Part shown: positions 1 through 6,183 of the stretch, piece after piece
Layout of the letters: every line of letters begins with the position of its first letter
How positions within the stretch are numbered: the first letter of the stretch is position 1
Assembly: GCA_020343555.1 (NCBI GenBank)
Contig: CP070800.1
Coordinates: 1,526,421 to 1,536,423 of the forward strand
Reading direction: 5' to 3'
From: Dehalococcoidales bacterium
GTDB lineage: Bacteria > Chloroflexota > Dehalococcoidia > Dehalococcoidales > UBA2162
Length of the DNA: 10,003 bases
Position numbers and translations under genes: made by a program
Notes under the pieces: generated by a model
What the model was told of the DNA's origin: nothing
The model's database searches: none
Seen by the model: the letters and a program-made list of their open reading frames with translations, nothing else

Positions 1-4
1 GTGG

Positions 5-24
5 ATTCCCGCCTTCGCGGGAAT
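5..24. repeat. Perfect 8-bp inverted repeat (ATTCCC-N8-GGGAAT type), probable dispersed repeat
   Basis: ATTCCCGC (5-12) and GCGGGAAT (17-24) are exact reverse complements around a CTTC loop. Part of the unit recurs directly: CGGGAATGACG is found at 18-28 and again at 37-47. No T-run follows the hairpin on either side, so it does not look like an intrinsic terminator. The pattern ATTCCC-N8-GGGAAT matches the consensus known from Neisseria as dRS3, and similar hairpins occur in intergenic regions of many unrelated genomes. The hairpin and the direct repeat are seen in the sequence. Its status as a genome-wide dispersed repeat is inferred. Confidence 0.6.
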
Positions 25-59
25 GACGAAAAGGCACGGGAATGACGGAAGTGGGTTTA

Positions 60-86
60 TCCTTCGACGAGCTCAGGACGAACGGG
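60..86. repeat. Probable dispersed intergenic repeat (CCTTCGACGAGCTCAGGACG type)
   Basis: The segment CCTTCGACGAGCTCAGGACG followed by AACGGG resembles a short, imperfectly palindromic intergenic repeat that I recall from many bacterial genomes, where it often lies close to hairpins like the one at 5-24. Only one copy is present here, so repetition cannot be shown from this window. It contains the self-complementary core GAGCTC and short complementary ends (TTCG and CGAA at 63-66 and 79-82). Its role is unknown. Confidence 0.4.
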
Positions 87-127
87 AGAAAGCAGAATTA
101 AAGTAAGTCTGATTTTCTTTACATATA

Positions 128-156
128 CTGCCATCGGTAAAGAATTGTGCTAGAAT
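128..156 (+). promoter_or_regulatory. Predicted sigma-70-type extended -10 promoter for the corA cluster
   Basis: A -35-like hexamer CTGCCA (128-133, four of six matches to TTGACA) is followed after 17 bases by TAGAAT (151-156, five of six matches to TATAAT). The -10 carries a TGC extension directly upstream (148-150), which can compensate for a weak -35. Transcription would start near 163, leaving a leader of about 40 bases before the corA ATG. That is too short for a magnesium-sensing riboswitch. GAGGA at 188-192 is the likely ribosome binding site. Confidence 0.5.
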
Positions 157-201
157 GTATCAAGCAATCAGACGTTGCTGCCTGTATGAGGATACATCGT
201 T

Positions 202-1185
202 ATGGCTACCTTCAAGAGAAGAACGAGAAAAAAAGTAAAGACACCTGAAGTTGTCAAAGAGCGCGAACCACAATATGAACAGGTGACCTGGGGCGACCTG
301 ACCTGGTTAAATATCGAAAATCCGACGGAAACAGAAATCCAATTCCTTGCTTCGAAATACCCGTTTCATCCGCTTGATCTGGACGACTGTCTCAGCAAGA
401 TCCAGCGCCCCAAGATAGATGAGTATAAAGATTATCTCTTTTTTGTTTTTCATTTTCCCGTGTTTAATCCTGAAGCCAGGGTAACCACGCCCAGCCAGGT
501 TTCGGTGTTTATTAGTGAAAAATACCTGATCACTCTGCACAGGGGCGACCTCAAGCCGTTAGTGAAACTTTTCCGCGACTGCGAACTTAACGAAGATACA
601 CGGCAGGAACACTACAGCTATGGCTCTGGTTACCTGCTGTATAAAATCCTGGACAGGCTTGTCGATTACTGCCTTCCGATCCTGAGTAAGATCGGTGACA
701 ATATAGAACAGGTGGAAGAAGAGATATTTTCAACCGGTATTCCCAGGGGAGTACGCGAGATATCGATCCTCCGTCGCGACGTTATCGCCTTCAGGAAAAT
801 AGTCTGGCCGATGCGTTCTGTTCTCAACCGAATCGGCACCAAGGTGCACCGGTTTACCAATACTGACCTTATCGTATATTTCGATGACCTTGTCGATCAC
901 CTCGACAGGATATGGGACGGTCTCGACGAGTACAAGGAAATTGTCGAAGGATTAAACGATACACACGATTCTGTAGCTACTAACCGCACTAACGAAGTGA
1001 TCAGAATGTTGACAATCATCGCCACTGTACTTTTACCTATTACGGTGGTTGCCAGCATATTTGGAATGAATATTCCCCTGGGTGTTTTCGAGAATTCTGA
1101 ATACGCGCCGCTTTTTGTTATTCTTATATGTATCGTGATAATCGGCGGAATGCTTTATTTCTTCAAGCATCACAAATGGATCTAA
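202..1185 (+). CDS. corA: CorA-family divalent cation (Mg2+/Co2+) channel
   Basis: This is an inner-membrane channel of the CorA family, which forms pentamers that admit Mg2+ and often Co2+ or Ni2+. At 327 residues it has the normal length. The first 265 or so residues are the charged cytoplasmic domain, including the long helical stretch (about 140-265) that forms the stalk. Two membrane segments follow, at about 268-287 and 302-321. The signature Gly-Met-Asn lies at 288-290, just after TM1, within FGMNIPLG. The MPEL sequence seen after GMN in the best-studied CorA proteins is absent, as in many bacterial and archaeal CorA relatives. The C-terminus is short and basic (KHHKW). The ATG at 202 has GAGGA nine bases upstream. 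It is the first gene of the left cluster and is followed after 39 bases by the yhhQ-like gene. The family is certain; the ion preference is not readable from sequence. Confidence 0.93.
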   Translation: MATFKRRTRKKVKTPEVVKEREPQYEQVTWGDLTWLNIENPTETEIQFLASKYPFHPLDLDDCLSKIQRPKIDEYKDYLFFVFHFPVFNPEARVTTPSQVSVFISEKYLITLHRGDLKPLVKLFRDCELNEDTRQEHYSYGSGYLLYKILDRLVDYCLPILSKIGDNIEQVEEEIFSTGIPRGVREISILRRDVIAFRKIVWPMRSVLNRIGTKVHRFTNTDLIVYFDDLVDHLDRIWDGLDEYKEIVEGLNDTHDSVATNRTNEVIRMLTIIATVLLPITVVASIFGMNIPLGVFENSEYAPLFVILICIVIIGGMLYFFKHHKWI

Positions 1186-1224
1186 CAGTCATATTCAGAA
1201 TCTGTCCCGGAGTGCGACCATTTT

Positions 1225-1893
1225 ATGAATGTATCACATAGATTCGTCTTTGTAGCCGTTATTTTCGTAACATGCCTTATCACGGCTAACGTCATGGCGG
1301 TAAAGGTTATAAGTTACGGCTCTTTTGTTCTTCCTGCTGCCATTTTCGTATTTCCGTTGAGTTATATATTCGGCGATATCCTCACCGAGGTTTACGGATA
1401 CAAATGGTCGAGAAGAGTTATCTGGCTCGGATTTTTATGCAACCTGATTTTCGTGTTCTTTGCCTGGACAGGCCAGTACCTGCCACCAGCCCCTTTCTGG
1501 GAGGGTCAGGCGGCGTACGAGACAATCTTCAGCTATACACCCCGGATTCTTGCCGCTTCTTTCTGCGGTTATCTTGTCGGTGAATTTGTTAACTCCTTCA
1601 TACTGGCGAAAATGAAGATCTTCACGAATGGTCGATGGTTATGGAGCAGGACTATCGCTTCCACGATTGTCGGACAGGGACTGGATACGGCGATTTTTAT
1701 CGTGCTGGCATATGTCGGCACTCCGGTGTTCGACCCGATAATGATATTCAACCACTGGCTGGTCAAAACCGGGATCGAGATAGTTGCCACTCCTCTTACG
1801 TACCTTGCGGTCAACTATCTGAAGAAGAAGGAATCTATAGATACCTATGACCATGATACCGATTTCTCACCATTTTCGGTAAAAATCGGTTGA
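1225..1893 (+). CDS. yhhQ: YhhQ/VUT-family queuosine precursor transporter
   Basis: This polytopic membrane protein of 222 residues belongs to the DUF165 / TIGR00697 family. Its E. coli member YhhQ imports the queuosine precursors preQ0 and preQ1, used to make the modified wobble base of tRNAs with GUN anticodons. Hydrophobic segments lie at about 8-28, 34-52, 66-82, 106-128, 148-164 and 184-198. Family landmarks are FPLSYIFGDILTEVYG (43-58), with its conserved Gly-Asp and Glu-Val-Tyr-Gly, the SRTIAS...QGLDTAIF segment (141-158), and KTGIEIVATPLTY near the end. The C-terminal 20 residues are polar and look cytoplasmic. The ATG at 1225 has GGAG at 1209-1212, rather far away, so initiation may be modest. 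No queuosine biosynthesis gene lies nearby, which would fit salvage, but the rest of the genome is not visible. I saw no preQ1 riboswitch in the 39-base spacer. Substrate is assigned by family. Confidence 0.87.
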   Translation: MNVSHRFVFVAVIFVTCLITANVMAVKVISYGSFVLPAAIFVFPLSYIFGDILTEVYGYKWSRRVIWLGFLCNLIFVFFAWTGQYLPPAPFWEGQAAYETIFSYTPRILAASFCGYLVGEFVNSFILAKMKIFTNGRWLWSRTIASTIVGQGLDTAIFIVLAYVGTPVFDPIMIFNHWLVKTGIEIVATPLTYLAVNYLKKKESIDTYDHDTDFSPFSVKIG

Positions 1894-1916
1894 TATGTAA
1901 GGTGAGATAAATAACT

Positions 1917-2687
1917 ATGAACATAAAAATACTGGGCGCTCATAACTGTGAAACGCGTGAATACGGTCACACGTGTTTTGTTATCGATGATGTCCTGGCG
2001 GTCGATGCCGGCAGCCTGACTTCAAACCTGTCAATAGAGGAACAGAAAAATCTCCAGGCAGTCATACTGTCTCATAGGCACTACGACCATATCAGAGATA
2101 TAACTGCTTTTGGAGCAAATCTGTACTATTCCGGAACAAGCGTGGATATATATGCTTCCCAAGACGTAATAGATACATTGAATGAACACTTTTTTACCAG
2201 CGGGATTTATACCAATCTTGCCGAAAAACCACCGGATAATCCTACTCTCAGGTTGAACGTTATAGAATCGTTACGAATCTATAATATCGAAGGTTATGAA
2301 ATTACTCCTGTTCCGGTAAACCACATCAATTTAACAACGGGTTTCAAGATCGTATCACCAAAAGATAAACAGCTGTTTTATACTTCGGATACTGGTCCCG
2401 GGTTAAAGGAATGCTGGGAAAACGTTTCACCAAACCTTCTCATCATAGAGGTGACCGAGAACAATCTGAGTGGAGAGTGTGCTGAGAAACCCGGTCATCT
2501 TACGCCAAACCTGCTCAAACAGGAATTGATTTCATTCAAGGAGATAAATGGATATCTTCCTGATGTGGTAGCTGTCCATATGAATCCCCTGATGGAAGAG
2601 GATATAACGAGAGAACTCTCTTTAGTCGAGGATGAGTTAGACTGCCGGATAACTCCCGGTTATGAGGGAATGGAAATAATTCTCTAG
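1917..2687 (+). CDS. Metallo-beta-lactamase-fold metallohydrolase (RNase Z / cyclic-nucleotide phosphodiesterase-like group)
   Basis: This is a 256-residue, probably cytoplasmic hydrolase with two metal ions. The MBL-fold ligands can be followed in order: HRHYDH at 53-58 (His53, His55, Asp57, His58), His136 in PVNH, Asp158 in TSDTG, and His221 in AVHMNP. GHLT (193-196) adds a further conserved-looking His194. The overall arrangement, with SDTGP in the middle and a late AVHMNP, resembles the RNase Z/ElaC and class II cyclic-nucleotide phosphodiesterase branch more than beta-lactamases or glyoxalases. The long exosite arm typical of RNase Z is not evident, so tRNA 3' processing is not implied. 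AGGTGA at 1900-1905 is the ribosome binding site. The Mut7-C gene starts 23 bases downstream, so the two are probably co-transcribed. The fold is certain. The substrate is not known and should not be guessed more narrowly than a phosphodiester or related ester. Confidence 0.85.
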   Translation: MNIKILGAHNCETREYGHTCFVIDDVLAVDAGSLTSNLSIEEQKNLQAVILSHRHYDHIRDITAFGANLYYSGTSVDIYASQDVIDTLNEHFFTSGIYTNLAEKPPDNPTLRLNVIESLRIYNIEGYEITPVPVNHINLTTGFKIVSPKDKQLFYTSDTGPGLKECWENVSPNLLIIEVTENNLSGECAEKPGHLTPNLLKQELISFKEINGYLPDVVAVHMNPLMEEDITRELSLVEDELDCRITPGYEGMEIIL

Positions 2688-2693
2688 ACTTTC

Positions 2694-2700
2694 GAGTGAT
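2694..2700 (+). promoter_or_regulatory. Ribosome binding site that favours the ATG at 2711
   Basis: GAGTGAT sits ten bases before the ATG at 2711 and pairs partly with the 3' end of 16S rRNA (GTGAT matches exactly). The alternative GTG start at 2696 lies inside this element and has no Shine-Dalgarno sequence at a useful distance of its own. Confidence 0.5.
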
Positions 2701-2710
2701 TATCAGAAAA

Positions 2711-3178
2711 ATGAAATTCATTGTCGACCATAACGTCGGAAAGCTGGTGAAATGGCTGAGGATGCTGGGGTATGACACGGAGTTCTTCACCGGCGAAGAT
2801 GACTGGCAGATGGTAATCAATGCCCTCAGCGAGGGCAGGGTCATCCTTACCAGGGACACCGGGATTATGAAACTTGGTGTTATAGACACGGGCAAGGTAA
2901 AAGCTGTCTTTATCAATAGTGAGAGTCCGGAAGAGCAGATCCGGCAGGTAAATGAAACTCTTACCCTGGATTTTAACGAGGGACTGTTCAGCCGGTGTAT
3001 GGAATGTAATCACCTTCTCGAACAAAGAACCGTGGTAGAAGTAAAAGATCGTGTACCTCCCTATGTGTACAAAACCCAGGAAGAATACATGGAATGCCCT
3101 GCATGTAACAGGATTTACTGGAAAGGTACTCACTGGCAGGCAATGATTGATAAACTGCAGAAACATGCGAGGATGTGA
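2711..3178 (+). CDS. Mut7-C RNase-domain protein with zinc ribbon
   Basis: The protein has 155 residues and matches the Mut7-C family, named after the C-terminal domain of the Caenorhabditis exonuclease Mut-7: a PIN-like predicted RNase domain followed by a zinc ribbon. The N-terminal MKFIVDHNVGKL is the family opening, with an early acidic residue (Asp6). KWLRMLGYDTEF follows, and LTRDTG (47-52) carries Asp49, another likely metal ligand. The zinc ribbon has two CxxC pairs, Cys96/Cys99 and Cys129/Cys132. I chose the ATG at 2711 because the family normally begins with MKF and GAGTGAT lies before it. An in-frame GTG at 2696 would add five residues (MIIRK). Ribonuclease activity is a family-level prediction, and no physiological substrate is established as far as I know. 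It closes the left cluster. The next gene has its own predicted promoter. Confidence 0.87.
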   Translation: MKFIVDHNVGKLVKWLRMLGYDTEFFTGEDDWQMVINALSEGRVILTRDTGIMKLGVIDTGKVKAVFINSESPEEQIRQVNETLTLDFNEGLFSRCMECNHLLEQRTVVEVKDRVPPYVYKTQEEYMECPACNRIYWKGTHWQAMIDKLQKHARM

Positions 3179-3197
3179 ACAACGAGCTGATAGTATC

Positions 3198-3226
3198 TTG
3201 ACCCTGTTAAAGGTTATTGCTACACT
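3198..3226 (+). promoter_or_regulatory. Predicted sigma-70-type promoter for the nnr-coa cluster
   Basis: TTGACC (3198-3203, five of six to consensus) and TACACT (3221-3226, four of six) are separated by the ideal 17 bases, and TGC at 3218-3220 gives an extended -10. The start point would be near 3233, about 24 bases before the nnr ATG at 3257, with GGGA at 3247-3250 as ribosome binding site. It lies in the longest intergenic gap inside the window (3179-3256), where no other feature was seen. This is the strongest promoter match here. Confidence 0.62.
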
Positions 3227-3256
3227 GCAAGTTAACAAGACATAACGGGATATTAT

Positions 3257-4822
3257 ATGAAAATAGTGACTGCCGAACAGATGATGCGTATCGATCGCGA
3301 GTGCGCGGAAAACGGCTTGCCGACCAGCGTTCTCATGGAGAATGCCGGAAAAGCTGTAGCGGTCGAGGTTACACGCATACTGGGTGATTACTATTCGAAG
3401 AAGATCGTTATCCTGGCAGGTCCGGGGAATAATGGTGGTGATGGGCTGGTAGCCGCCAGGTATTTGCATGAGTCTGGACTTGAGGTCAGTCTCTATCTGT
3501 TCGGGAAAAAGCGAATAGATGATCCCAATTTAGAAATGATCCATGACAGGAACATATTCTGCACGGAAATATCCGGAGATAAGAATCTTGAAGGATTCGA
3601 TACCGACTTGCAGAATGCAGATGTGGTACTGGATGCTCTGTTCGGAACGGGAAACAACCGTCCGATTGAGGGTGCTTTCAGACAGGCACTGGACAAGGTT
3701 AGTAAAGTAACCGAGGATAATCCCGATTTACGTGTTTTCGCGGTCGATATACCTTCAGGAATGAATGCTGATACCGGAGCAATCGATGAGGTTTGTCTTT
3801 ATGCCGATGATACGATAACACTCGGATACCCAAAAACAGGATTATATAATCAACCTGGCTCGGAGAGAGTTGGCAGGATTACGATAGTAGATATCGGCAT
3901 ACCTCCGGAGATGGCTGACGATATCAGCCTGGAACTAAACACTGCCGAAAGAGTGAAAAGCCTGCTGCCGCGACGACCGATTAGCGCGAACAAGGGGACT
4001 TTCGGTAAGTTGCTGGTAATTGCCGGTTCGGTGAACTACACAGGAGCTGCCTATTTAGCCTGCTCCGGCGCGGTGAGAACAGGAGTGGGACTGGTAACAC
4101 TGGCAACTCCTGCCAGTATTCAGCCGATAGTGGCATCGAAACTGGCTGAAACAACCTATTTACCTTTACCCGAGATTAACGGTCAGGTTAACTCAATTAT
4201 TTCGGCAGAACTCATCAAAGACGAAATGCTAAAATATGACTCGATACTTATCGGTTGCGGACTGGGACAGAGTGTGCAGACCGCAGACCTGATAAAGCGT
4301 CTTCTTTTTGATAGTGATATTGTACTTCCCCCGGTTGTGCTTGACGCCGATGCCCTGAATCTTCTGGCGAATGAGCCTGAATGGTGGCGGCATTTAAAAG
4401 GTAATGCTATACTAACACCACATCCCGGTGAAATGTCACGTTTGACCGGAATGAAAGTCGAAGAGGTACAGCAGGATAGACTGAAGGTTGCTGAAGAAGC
4501 AGCAAAGAAATGGAATCAGACACTCGTGCTGAAGGGAGCCTATTCGGTAATTGCATTGCCGAGTAAATCATCGGTTATTAACCCAGTGGCTAATCCGGGG
4601 CTGGCTTCAGCCGGTACAGGTGATGTACTGGCGGGAGTGATATCCGGATTCCTTGCCCAGGGAATACCTCCTGCTGATGCGGCTTCCTGCGGTGTGTATG
4701 TTCATGCTGAAGCCGGAGAAATAGTGAAAGAGAAACTGGGTGATACCGGCATGATTGCTTCTGATTTATTGCCGGAATTACCGGTCGCAATAAAGAAGAT
4801 AAAAGAAATAATACAAGGATAA
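3257..4822 (+). CDS. nnr: Bifunctional NAD(P)H-hydrate epimerase / ADP-dependent NAD(P)H-hydrate dehydratase
   Basis: This metabolite-repair enzyme restores NADH and NADPH that have been hydrated to NADHX and NADPHX. The N-terminal YjeF_N epimerase domain (about 1-225) interconverts the R and S hydrates. It shows GPGNNGGDG at 55-63, DALFGTG at 126-132 and VDIPSGMNADTG at 163-174. The C-terminal ribokinase-like domain (about 230-521) dehydrates the S form at the expense of ADP (ATP in eukaryotes). It shows KGTFGKLLVIAGS at 246-258, the TPHPGE motif at 387-392, and PGLASAGTGDVLAG at 447-460, whose GTGD (453-456) includes the expected catalytic Asp456. The length of 521 is normal for the bacterial fusion, and all motifs look intact. 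It starts the right-hand cluster directly after the predicted promoter, and coaX begins 21 bases after its stop. Its place before CoA genes groups repair of one adenine-nucleotide cofactor with synthesis of another. Confidence 0.95.
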   Translation: MKIVTAEQMMRIDRECAENGLPTSVLMENAGKAVAVEVTRILGDYYSKKIVILAGPGNNGGDGLVAARYLHESGLEVSLYLFGKKRIDDPNLEMIHDRNIFCTEISGDKNLEGFDTDLQNADVVLDALFGTGNNRPIEGAFRQALDKVSKVTEDNPDLRVFAVDIPSGMNADTGAIDEVCLYADDTITLGYPKTGLYNQPGSERVGRITIVDIGIPPEMADDISLELNTAERVKSLLPRRPISANKGTFGKLLVIAGSVNYTGAAYLACSGAVRTGVGLVTLATPASIQPIVASKLAETTYLPLPEINGQVNSIISAELIKDEMLKYDSILIGCGLGQSVQTADLIKRLLFDSDIVLPPVVLDADALNLLANEPEWWRHLKGNAILTPHPGEMSRLTGMKVEEVQQDRLKVAEEAAKKWNQTLVLKGAYSVIALPSKSSVINPVANPGLASAGTGDVLAGVISGFLAQGIPPADAASCGVYVHAEAGEIVKEKLGDTGMIASDLLPELPVAIKKIKEIIQG

Positions 4823-4842
4823 CCCATACAGGAGAAAAGGTT

Positions 4843-5610
4843 ATGCTGCTGGTTATTGATACTGGGAATACAAATGTAACTATAGGAGTTTTTGAAGGAG
4901 ATACACTTCGGGGTACATGGCGTATTTATACCCGGCTGAACGAGATGGCGGATGAATATGCCGTAATGCTGCTGAACCTTCTCAAGCAGTATGGGTTGCA
5001 ACCCACTGACATCGATAATGTAGCAATCAGCTGCGTCGTTCCTCCTTTACGGAGTACGTTTAACGAACTATTCCAGAAATATTTTAACGTAAAACCCCTC
5101 ATGGTGGGACCTGGGATTAAAACCGGAATCAGTATTCGAATCGACAGTCCCAGGGAGGTGGGATCCGACCGGATAGCGAACGCTGCAGCGGCTCATACTA
5201 TATATAAGGATGACGTAATAGTTGTCGCAATGGGAACCGCGACCGTGTTCGATACTGTATCGAAGGAAGGAGATTATCTTGGTGGGGCGGTCGCACCAGG
5301 ATTTGCTATATCGGCTGAAGCTTTGTTTACCAGAACAGCAGCACTTCCGCGCGTCGAATTTATCCGACCGAAAAAAGCAATCGGTACCAGCACGGTGACC
5401 GCTATTCAGTCCGGTCTTATTTTCGGTTATGCCGGATTAATTGAAGGCGTGGTTTCACGTATCCAGGATGAATTAGGGAAAAAGACGATGGTTGTTGCCA
5501 CCGGTGGTTACGCGGAACTTGTCTCAGGTGAAACCAGGGTAATCGATACCGTCAATCCTGATTTAACCCTGTTGGGACTTAAAATAATCTATGAGATGAA
5601 TACTGCCTAG
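4843..5610 (+). CDS. coaX: Type III pantothenate kinase (CoaX), with an altered DxGT motif
   Basis: This is the first step of coenzyme A synthesis: pantothenate plus ATP gives 4'-phosphopantothenate. The 255-residue length and motifs fit the type III (CoaX) family of the ASKHA fold. MLLVIDTGNTN (1-11) holds Asp6 of the phosphate-1 loop. VGPGIKTG (88-95) is the usual pantothenate-side segment. VGSDR (106-110) holds Asp109, the expected catalytic base, in a GxDR motif. GGAVAPG (147-153) and ATGG (219-222) are also typical. The phosphate-2 motif reads VAMGTATVFD (128-137), where other members I recall, including divergent ones, have Asp in place of Ala129 (DxGT or DxGS). Converting GCA to an Asp codon needs two base changes, so a single sequencing error does not explain it. 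Activity is likely but not assured. GGAG at 4831-4834 is well placed. Type III kinases are known for lacking CoA feedback inhibition. Two more CoA genes follow at once. Confidence 0.93.
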   Translation: MLLVIDTGNTNVTIGVFEGDTLRGTWRIYTRLNEMADEYAVMLLNLLKQYGLQPTDIDNVAISCVVPPLRSTFNELFQKYFNVKPLMVGPGIKTGISIRIDSPREVGSDRIANAAAAHTIYKDDVIVVAMGTATVFDTVSKEGDYLGGAVAPGFAISAEALFTRTAALPRVEFIRPKKAIGTSTVTAIQSGLIFGYAGLIEGVVSRIQDELGKKTMVVATGGYAELVSGETRVIDTVNPDLTLLGLKIIYEMNTA

Positions 5611-5631
5611 CCTTTATTCAAGGAGGCTGAT

Positions 5632-6183
5632 ATGTCTGAACAAAAAACCGTTGTACTTGGAGTAACAGGTGGGATTGCTGCCTATAAAGCGGCTGATCTT
5701 GCCAGTAAACTGGTCCAATCAGGAATTACCGTTAAGACGATTATGACCGATTCAGCAACCGAATTTATTACTCCGCTGACCTTCCGCAATCTGACCTGGC
5801 AGCCGGTGGTTACGGATATGTTCGACCTGAATTCGGAGTTCAGTGTCGAACACGTGGCTTTAGCTGAAGCTGCTGACGTAGTAGTGATTGCCCCGGCGAC
5901 CGCTAACATCATAGCAAAAATAGCCTGCGGAATCGCGGATGATTCTCTTACCTGTACTGTACTGGCTACAGAAGCTCCTGTAGTTGTCGCTCCTTCTATG
6001 AACGATAACATGTACAAAAATACAGTTACCCAGGAGAACATCGAAAAACTGAAAACCCGTGGATTTGTTATCGTTGAGCCTGAGTTCGGACGGCTTGCGT
6101 CAGGGAAGATCGGGCAGGGAAGACTTGCTGAATTAGAGAAGATAATCGAAGCTGTAAACTCGTTGCTGGACAACAAACGATGA
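5632..6183 (+). CDS. coaC: Phosphopantothenoylcysteine decarboxylase (stand-alone CoaC)
   Basis: This FMN-dependent decarboxylase turns 4'-phosphopantothenoylcysteine into 4'-phosphopantetheine, a flavoprotein of the HFCD family. At 183 residues it covers only the CoaC half of the usual bacterial CoaBC fusion. GVTGGIAAYKA (10-20) is the N-terminal flavin motif. VEHVALA (72-78) carries the catalytic His74. APSMNDNMY (120-128) is a variant of the PAMN substrate motif and keeps Asn124. The flap motif reads GRLASGKIGQGRL (153-165), with Ser157 where the E. coli enzyme has its active-site Cys158. It has the classic ribosome binding site AAGGAGG at 5620-5626. The stop TGA overlaps the coaB ATG in an ATGA arrangement, which suggests coupled translation and so matched amounts of the two partners. 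The function of the pair is well supported; the Cys-to-Ser change could be a natural lineage variant. Confidence 0.9.
   Translation: MSEQKTVVLGVTGGIAAYKAADLASKLVQSGITVKTIMTDSATEFITPLTFRNLTWQPVVTDMFDLNSEFSVEHVALAEAADVVVIAPATANIIAKIACGIADDSLTCTVLATEAPVVVAPSMNDNMYKNTVTQENIEKLKTRGFVIVEPEFGRLASGKIGQGRLAELEKIIEAVNSLLDNKR
6180..6183 (+). other. ATGA start/stop overlap between coaC and coaB
   Basis: The coaB start codon (6180-6182) and the coaC stop codon (6181-6183) share two bases. Such overlaps commonly allow a terminating ribosome to restart on the next gene. There is no slippery heptamer just upstream, so a programmed frameshift that would make a fused CoaCB protein is not suggested. Confidence 0.75.

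Noticed and set aside
1..50. Hairpin at 5-24 as an intrinsic terminator of an upstream gene
   Set aside because: There is no T-run after the stem on either strand, and the unit is partly repeated nearby, which fits a dispersed repeat better.
157..201. M-box magnesium riboswitch before corA
   Set aside because: The leader is only about 40 bases, far too short for that fold.
1186..1224. preQ1 riboswitch before the YhhQ-like transporter
   Set aside because: The spacer is 39 bases with no clear stem-loop and A-rich tail of the preQ1 type and no sequestered ribosome binding site.
2684..3469. Long open frame on the - strand (261 codons)
   Set aside because: It lies antisense to the Mut7-C gene and the start of nnr, both clear family members. 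Its translation shows no recognisable domain, and there is no good ribosome binding site. It is a shadow of the + strand genes.
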